A stretch of 64,000 bases of DNA from positions 385,787 to 449,786 of the forward strand of contig NMRB01000080.1 in the NCBI GenBank assembly GCA_002633025.1, read 5' to 3'. The position numbers were made by a program, and so were the translations under genes. This DNA is from Notospermus geniculatus (taxonomy: Eukaryota; Nemertea; Pilidiophora; Heteronemertea; Lineidae). Below the pieces are notes generated by a model. That model ran no database searches, was not told the DNA's origin, and saw only the letters and a program-made list of their open reading frames with translations. This document shows positions 58,392-64,000 of this stretch, piece by piece. Each line of letters starts with the position of its first letter. Within the stretch, counting starts at the first letter, position 1.

Positions 58392-58872
58392 GAAGATGAC
58401 TCCAATGTGGCCAACTTGGGTGAGAGTTCAATGTGAAGATAACTCCAATGTTGGCCAACTTGGGCGAGATTCCAATGTGAAGGTAACGCCAGTGTTGGCC
58501 AACTTGGGTGAGATTTCAATGTGAAGGTAACTCCAATGTTGGCCAACTTGGGTGAGATTTCAATGTGAAGGTAACGCCAGTGTTGGCCAACTTGGGTGAG
58601 ATTCCAATGTGAAGATAACTCCAATGTTGGCCAACTTGGGTGAGATTCCAATGTGAAGGTAACTCCAATGTTGGCCAACTTGGGTGAGATTTCAATGTGA
58701 AGATAACTCCAATGTTGGCCAACTTGGGTGAGATTTCAATGTGAAGGTAACTCCAATGTGGGCCAACTTGGGTGAGATTCCAATGTGAAGGTAACGCCAG
58801 TGTTGGCCAACTTGGGTGAGATTCCAATGTGAAGGTAACTCCAATGTTGGCCAACTTGGGTGAGATTTCAAA
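58392..58872. repeat. 44-bp minisatellite, ~11 copies
   Basis: Unit: CCAATGTTGGCCAACTTGGG then TGAGATTTCAATGTGAAGGT and AACT. Only two or three sites vary between units (TTtCAA/TTcCAA, AAGGT/AAGAT, AACTCCAA/AACGCCAG), so it is recently homogenised. TTGGCCAA is itself a palindrome in every unit. Repetitive minus-strand frames are artefacts. Confidence 0.97.
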
Positions 58873-58908
58873 GACCAGTTTGGATTTTGTCTTTTATCCA
58901 AACACTAT

Positions 58909-59026
58909 GGGCCGTATTCTAGAAGCTTCCTTAAGTCTAAGGTCTACCTTTAGCTATTGTTTGCAGGGAAGAATACAAAAGATTAAAGTGGACCTTAGAG
59001 TTAAGGAGGCTTCTAGAATACGGGCC
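58909..59026. mobile_element. GGCC-ended palindromic MITE, copy 9 (subfamily 1)
   Basis: GGGCCGTATTCTAGAAGC and CTTCTAGAATACGGGCC enclose the subfamily 1 arm in the opposite orientation to 20168-20285. It lies 37 bp beyond the end of the 44-bp array. 118 bp. Confidence 0.9.
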
Positions 59027-59428
59027 ATAACGTTTTTTTCAATGTGTACCATCCTATAGCAGCACCACTATACATTCAGTCACCATCATTCAGTCATACC
59101 TAAACTTTGCCTCGAGATACAAGAATGTTCAATCATCAACATGTCATCCTAATACATCATACCCAATGGCAATCCAAGTGGCCACCGTGGTGACAACAAT
59201 ATTCCATCCAGCAATCTACTATTCATGGATTCATTACATGTATCTAATACTATCCATATCTCTGACACGGTGGATTTACACACTGGGATTTAGTGCAATC
59301 CGTCTGGGAGGGTACACCTCGTGACAGTTCACACTTGGCAAAGACAGCTCAGGATGCACTTTTGTTTGTTGAACCATGAGGTGAAGCTGACAAGGAAGGA
59401 CACTTTGGCTGAGATGGCCATCTCTCTA
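59027..59428. other. Unassigned non-coding stretch
   Basis: Nothing recognised. Confidence 0.4.
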
Positions 59429-59825
59429 CAGGGTGTTTCAAAAAAAAGTTGTCATCTCTAAAATATCTCCTAGAACCCAAACCCATGAATATTTTTGGCT
59501 CAGATTTTGTAAGCTGCTAGCTGTACACATACTCATAATGTTTATGTAATGTTTGTATGATGGTGTCTTGTTATGACGGAACAGTGACCCCAAAAGTAAA
59601 AGGGTAAAGATGTAAAGATGATTTTAGTCAGTGTCAACAGGTTGGTGTCAAAGATGCTCCGTCCGAGGCCTCTTATTCTTCCACGCATGAAGTGGTCAGA
59701 GCCAAAATTTCTCCAGCACCTCCATACATCCTGACCTATCTACATACCAAATCTGAGCGAAAAATATTCATGGGTTTGGGTTCTAGGAGATATTTTAGAG
59801 ATGACAACTTTTTTTAAACACCCTG
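59429..59825. mobile_element. MITE with ~80-bp CAGGGTGTTT inverted ends
   Basis: CAGGGTGTTTCAAAAAAAAG then TTGTCATCTCTAAAATATCT and onward to TCAGATTTTGTA is mirrored, almost perfectly, by 59745-59825 ending AAACACCCTG. 397 bp with a ~235-bp unrelated centre and no transposase frame. Target duplication is not clear, so the superfamily is open. The inverted ends are the longest near-identical ones in the window. Confidence 0.88.
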
Positions 59826-60437
59826 AAGAATGGACAAATTCTTCATAAACCATCACTTATACCTAATTTCTAAGCCAAATTTAAAGGTAGAAACATTGCC
59901 TCACCTGATATCCGTCCTTGAGAATCACATTGTCATGCAATATAACATGATTTTGTTTCTGTGTCTTGTCACATGTCAGTTTTGAAATTTCACGGTGTGC
60001 TCCCCATCACAAGGAAGCTGATTTGGCAAATCTCACACAAAATCACCAACAAGCATGTCAATCAAAATAGTTTATGGGGAAACATGTCGTGCACAGCGGC
60101 GATTAACTATAATTTCTTTCACGACATGAATCCATCTGGGCAACAATTCCCATACACAACCTAATCAATGATGGAACATTTCCGTTGCAAGAGATTTCTC
60201 ATCAGTCCCATTGATTTTTGTGAAGAGCAAATTTTTGAAATGCAACGGCAACATAAACACCTCAGTGAGGCTGTGAAAAATGTGTTGACGTGAAATGAAT
60301 AACAGCTTCAGGCAGATTTTGAAGTAGAAATTTCCAAATTAGTTTGAATGTCTTGTTTTGATGCATGGGATGGACATTTTTCCTAACTCAGCTGACTCTA
60401 GTGCACGATCCAAATCAACTAGTATTGTATTGTATTA
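59826..60437. other. Unassigned non-coding stretch
   Basis: Nothing recognised. Confidence 0.4.
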
Positions 60438-60913
60438 AACCTAGTGTACATCACATTTGCGACTGGAGACAACTAGTTGCCACTGAGCTACTGGCGACTG
60501 GGAGGATCTAGCTGGAACTGGAGGCGACTGATCAGACGCCAGAAACGGTTGATGTATGCAACCTTCTGACTCGCTGGAACTGAGATTTTGCCAGTGGCCG
60601 CGAGTTGCGCATGTTCAACTTTCTAGCAACTATTTTACCCAGTTTCGTTTAGTCACTGCAATGTACGCCGGCTTGCGACTGATCAGTGCCAGTTTTCTAA
60701 ATGAAACCTAGACTCGTCGAGTATCAACACCCCGGATGTTACCTGGTTGCTGCCACTCGCAAGTGTGATGTACGCGGTCAGGACATGACGACTGATTGGA
60801 TCCTCCTAGTTTTACTGAGTTGCTGAATTTGTGATGTGCGTGCAGCGCGTACATCACCAGCGACTGATCAGATCAGTTGCTTTCAGTCATTAAGTGTGAT
60901 GTACGCCTGGCTT
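60438..60913. mobile_element. TA-flanked MITE with GTACATCAC-bearing ends
   Basis: AACCTAGTGTACATCAC and GTGATGTACGCCTGGCTT are imperfect inverted ends bordered by TA (60436-60437 and 60914-60915). GTGATGTACGC and its complement recur inside (for example near 60765 and 60850), as do GCGACTGATCAG variants, so the 476-bp element is internally repetitive. The architecture parallels 451-826. Confidence 0.72.
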
Positions 60914-61084
60914 TAGATTTTTCCATCAGGGCGAAAGCCATATTATTGGCCCTCGTAAGTGTGGAAGAGGCCATCTCAAGCTACTCACGTTCCTCTCTTA
61001 GATGGGGTCTTTTCCTTGCCCTTGCAAAGGCATGAGGTACAACTACCACAGCATACTGTCCCATCCAACAGACTGAGGAGCCAG

Positions 61085-61165
61085 GGATGATCAATCCCAG
61101 ATGGCCAGGGATTCAAACCCTTGCTGAGCAGACGTGATAACCACCAGACTGTCCAGGCTTCTCAA
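61085..61165 (-). repeat. tRNA-like SINE head fragment
   Basis: Minus strand: box A-like GTCTGGTGGTTATCACG and box B-like GGGTTTGAATCC about 30 bp apart. No body or tail was recognised. Confidence 0.5.
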
Positions 61166-61509
61166 TCAGCTAGTTCACCCTTCAACCCGATGTCAGAGAT
61201 TGAAGGCCAGGAAAAAGTCAATACCCAGACTCAATTTGCAAGAAATCCCGCGGGTCCTTTCAATCTTTCACACACAAGAAGGAAAGACAGAACATACAAT
61301 TCAGTTTTATTTACCAGTGGATTAGCTGTTGGTGAAGAATAAGTCAACCAATTTAGGTGGCCAAGCCTTTCCAACCTTACGTCAAGGTTATGGCACTTCC
61401 ACATATCTTGATGATGCAGATACCACTGCTGGGTGAATCAGAACACTTCTCAAAACCTGTCTGTTCAAAAATTGCTTTGGATAGACAATTCTCAAATTCG
61501 CAGATTTAC
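61166..61509. other. Unassigned non-coding stretch
   Basis: Nothing recognised. Confidence 0.4.
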
Positions 61510-61689
61510 GCACTTCCACCGAAATCTCAACCAGAACCTCGATCTGAAACCAGGTGACGTGACGCAATCCATGATTCAGCAATGATTGAGTCTGACACAA
61601 CGTTTTCGACGTCACTGTCGTGGGATTGTCTGCGTCGCGTGATTCAGCTTCAGATCGAGGTTGTGGTTGAGATTTCGGCGGAAGTGTGC
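61510..61689. mobile_element. Fold-back MITE with ~40-bp ends
   Basis: GCACTTCCACCGAAATCTCA ... CCTCGATCTGAA is mirrored by TTCAGATCGAGG ... GAGATTTCGGCGGAAGTGTG C. The arms show only a few mismatches. The ~100-bp centre contains CpG-rich GACGTGACGC/GCGTCGCGTG, itself partly inverted. No coding capacity. Confidence 0.85.
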
Positions 61690-61818
61690 CGATCGTTGTC
61701 ATTTACGTCAATTTGAGAACGATCCATAAAGTTTTGGGCAGCGTCTTTGAATGTTTTCCTTTGGAAATGGATTCCTGCACTTTGACTTTTTTATTATCAT
61801 CAAGTCCAGGTTGCATCT

Positions 61819-61860
61819 TCCTCCCACATCATGGCTTTGGTCTCGCTCCTCTTCATATGC
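61819..61860 (+). repeat. Half copy of hairpin family B
   Basis: TTCCTCCCACATCATGGCTT then TGGTCTCGCTCCTCTTCATA matches the left arm of 36315-36407 and 39308-39405. The right arm is absent. Confidence 0.75.
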
Positions 61861-61952
61861 TACCACAGACATTGCATGTGCTTGAACCTGTAGCATTCGA
61901 CAACCATAGTTTGACAATGTAGCCCGCCATGGAGGGTGACATTCTGAAATGT

Positions 61953-61970
61953 CCCCCCCCCCCCCCCCCC
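61953..61970. repeat. C18 homopolymer next to an N
   Basis: Eighteen consecutive C followed by an undetermined base at 61971, then CCGCGGG. The true run length is uncertain in the assembly. Confidence 0.9.
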
Positions 61971-61971
61971 N

Positions 61972-62559
61972 CCGCGGGATGCAGTGTCTCCCAAGGCAAA
62001 CTCGCTAGATGACCACTGGGATAGATTGACAAGGGCACTACCACTTACCTCAAAAATTTCCATCTGCCATCAACCATCTTTCCAGAATGCAAATCCAAAA
62101 ACCATGGGAATGGATGCCAAACTCGCACATTAAAAAGCATCTAGTTTTAACTTGAGAACTGAACAAATGGCAGGATCGTTACAGGTGTCATAACCTTCAA
62201 CACTTGATAAAATTTTAAACTATTGGTATACACCGAAGAACACTTTAGTAGAATTTGAAGTGTTGTACTTGATGAGATATTGATGTGATGGTCTCTAATG
62301 AGCTCGTTGCTAATGTCCTACTCTAGGTTTTGAAATGATTTGTATGGCACTTGTTTTGAACGAACACCTAAAGTGAAGAGGGAGCAATTTAAGTTTATTT
62401 CTATCGTGTTATGTGGAAGCTAAATGCATATTGTGCGAATGCATGGCAATATCAGGACTGCTTTCCATATGGAATCAACATGCTTGGTTATGAACAGTAA
62501 AATTTCCACTGTCAATGCCGTCGATATCACAACTTTAATTGAGAATATCCAACCTCACA
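61972..62559. other. Unassigned non-coding stretch
   Basis: No repeat or gene signal recognised before the 33-bp array. Confidence 0.4.
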
Positions 62560-63125
62560 GCTAACCTCTCTCTGTTTTAGAAGAATCTCGAAGCTAACCT
62601 CTTTCTGTTTCAGAAGAATGTCTAAGCTGACCCCTTTCTGTTTTACAAGAACCTTAAATTGGACCTCTTCCTGTTTTAGAAGAACCTCTTTACCTGACCT
62701 CTCTCTGTTTTACAAGAACCTCAAATCTGACCTCTTTCCATTTTAGAAAAACCTCAAGGGCCGTATGCACCAAACGAAGATTATCTTGAACTCAGGTTGA
62801 GCCACAACTTTTCCATTGTCACATCATGCCCTGGCAAACCTGAACAATTGAGAAGTTGTGGCTCAACCTTAGTTCAAGATAATCTTTGTTCGGTGCATAC
62901 GGCCCCAAATCTAACCTCTTTCTGTTTCAGAAGAACATCTAAGCTGACCACTTTCTGCTTCAGAAGAACCTCTAAACTGACCTCATTCTGTTGTAAAAGA
63001 ACCTCTAACTTGACCTCTTTCTGTTTTATAACAACCTCTAAGTTGATCTCTTTCTGTTTTAGAAGAACCTCTAAGTTGACCTCTTTCTATTTTAGAAGAA
63101 CTCGCAGCTGACCTCTTACTGTTTC
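62560..63125. repeat. 33-bp minisatellite resembling 3' splice sites
   Basis: Unit: CTGACCTCTTTCTGTTTTAG then AAGAACCTCTAAG. Thirteen units are countable, six before and seven after the palindromic MITE at 62758-62905. Each has a CTAAC/CTGAC/TTGAC phrase, a pyrimidine tract and, in nine of thirteen, an AG followed by a purine-rich AGAA. This reproduces the order branch point, pyrimidine tract, AG of a metazoan 3' splice site; whether it is used is unknown. Confidence 0.93.
62758..62905. mobile_element. GGCC-ended palindromic MITE, copy 10, with CAA TSD
   Basis: GGGCCGTATGCACCAAACGA and its near reverse complement ending GGTGCATACGGCCC bracket a 148-bp palindrome. CAA flanks both sides (62755-62757 and 62906-62908). 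The previous array unit reads CCTCAAATCTGACC without interruption (about 62709-62722), which is the expected empty site and confirms a 3-bp duplication. The arm (TTATCTTGAACTCAGGTTGA ...) is unrelated to the other copies. Confidence 0.92.
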
Positions 63126-63660
63126 AGATAAAATGCATCTTTTCTTTCTTGTCTTCTTCCATTACCTTTTTGTACCAAAAAGAATGCAAGATTAATGCTA
63201 ATCTGACAACAAAATGAATAATGTGTCTGTGCCGTCACAGAGACAAACTACCCCAATACTTGATTGGGTTCTTTCTTGAGAGACTGGTGAATAATTAAAA
63301 TGCCACATCTGCCAAGGTTATGTCAAGCTTCTGAAGGTTTTTGTAAAGCAGGTTAAGAGATGTTGGTGGTCCATATGCCGAATGAACGACTGAGGAAAGC
63401 AAAGTGTGATTTTAATGCTTGGGCAATACAAATTTTATTTGTAACTGTCATAGTCATTGCTGTGATTCACTTTATATCGGGACATGTTCTGAGCTGCAGC
63501 AGATACATCAATCTATGACAGGAGTAGGCCTTATCAACAGTGTTTCCATCTATGTTAACATACTGGCATTTAAATCTGCATTGTAGGTGATGCCATTGCA
63601 GTTGAAAGGCACAGGAGTATCATTCATTGGTGGTAGGCCTAATTCTCATAGTCAGAGAAG
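63126..63660. other. Unassigned non-coding stretch
   Basis: TAGGCCTA at 63634-63641. Nothing else recognised. Confidence 0.4.
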
Positions 63661-64000
63661 AGTTTGAATTCTACAAAAGAATCATTAGCTGTGGTAGTGG
63701 TGTGAATCACAGGAGGACTTGAATACTACAAAAGAATCAATAGCTGTGGTAATGGTGTGAATCAAAGAAGGACTTGAATACTACAAAAGAATCAATAGCT
63801 GTGGTAATGGTGTGAATCAAAGAAGGACTTGAATACTACAAAAGAATCATCAGCTGTGGTAATAGTGTGAATCAAAGAAGGACTTGAATACTACAAAAGA
63901 ATCATCAGCTGTGGCAATAGTGTGAATCAAAGAAGGACTTGAATACTACAAAAGAATCACTAGCTGTGGTAATGGTGTGAATCAAAGAAGGACTTGAATA
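63661..64000. repeat. 55-bp minisatellite running off the window
   Basis: Unit: GGACTTGAATACTACAAAAG then AATCAATAGCTGTGGTAATG and GTGTGAATCAAAGAA. About six copies before the window ends in mid-unit. Variation is limited to a few sites (AATAGC/CATCAGC, GGTAATGG/GGCAATAG), indicating recent homogenisation. Confidence 0.95.

Noticed and set aside
58301-58901. Repetitive histidine/tryptophan-rich minus-strand frames
   Set aside because: Three overlapping frames are open because three 44-bp units equal 44 codons; no real protein.

Overview
The window looks like non-coding DNA from a metazoan nuclear genome, most likely a marine invertebrate. The base composition is AT-rich by eye, no long open reading frame exists on either strand, and the whole 64 kb is a patchwork of small inverted-repeat transposons (MITEs), tRNA- and 5S-derived SINE-like pieces and short-period tandem arrays. 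The octamer TAGGCCTA occurs 11 times, and the intact SINE carries a central block and a tail ending GCGCTATATAAGAA. From general knowledge both suit invertebrate deuterostomes such as echinoderms or hemichordates, but that placement is an inference. Nothing prokaryotic is present: no operons, ribosome binding sites or CRISPR arrays.

No complete gene can be demonstrated. Two minus-strand segments deserve a gene-level check. One is a 120-codon frame at 15526-15888 with weak resemblance to the OCIA domain. The other is a possible internal exon around 44980-45303 whose product I do not recognise. All longer open frames that I examined lie in tandem repeats or show no protein-like character.

Layout. 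0-5 kb: MITEs and a complex inverted/direct repeat at 1.5-2.15 kb. 6-14 kb: tandem arrays of 29, ~65, 20 and ~40 bp, a TG microsatellite, a minisatellite that rebuilds the CRE octamer TGACGTCA nine times, and a 5S rRNA-like relic. 14-20 kb: almost featureless apart from the OCIA-like frame. 20-30 kb: GGCC-ended palindromes, a 42-bp array, a SINE, a nested insertion, a 33-bp array and a TTAA-flanked piggyBac-like MITE. 30-46 kb: sparse MITEs, long-period diverged repeats and an array whose units carry a Pol III B-box-like motif, split by a MITE. 46-64 kb: an intact SINE with target-site duplication, a ~135-bp satellite split by a Mutator-like element with a 9-bp duplication, 33-, 44- and 55-bp arrays, and a 33-bp array shaped like repeated 3' splice sites that is split by a GGCC-ended palindrome with a 3-bp duplication.

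The parts interact as parasites and hosts. Several MITEs sit inside tandem arrays or inside other MITEs, and the surrounding repeats reveal the empty sites. The clearest recurring system is a set of about ten short palindromes sharing termini like GGGCCGTATTC or GGGCCATATT while their arms fall into several apparently unrelated sequence groups.
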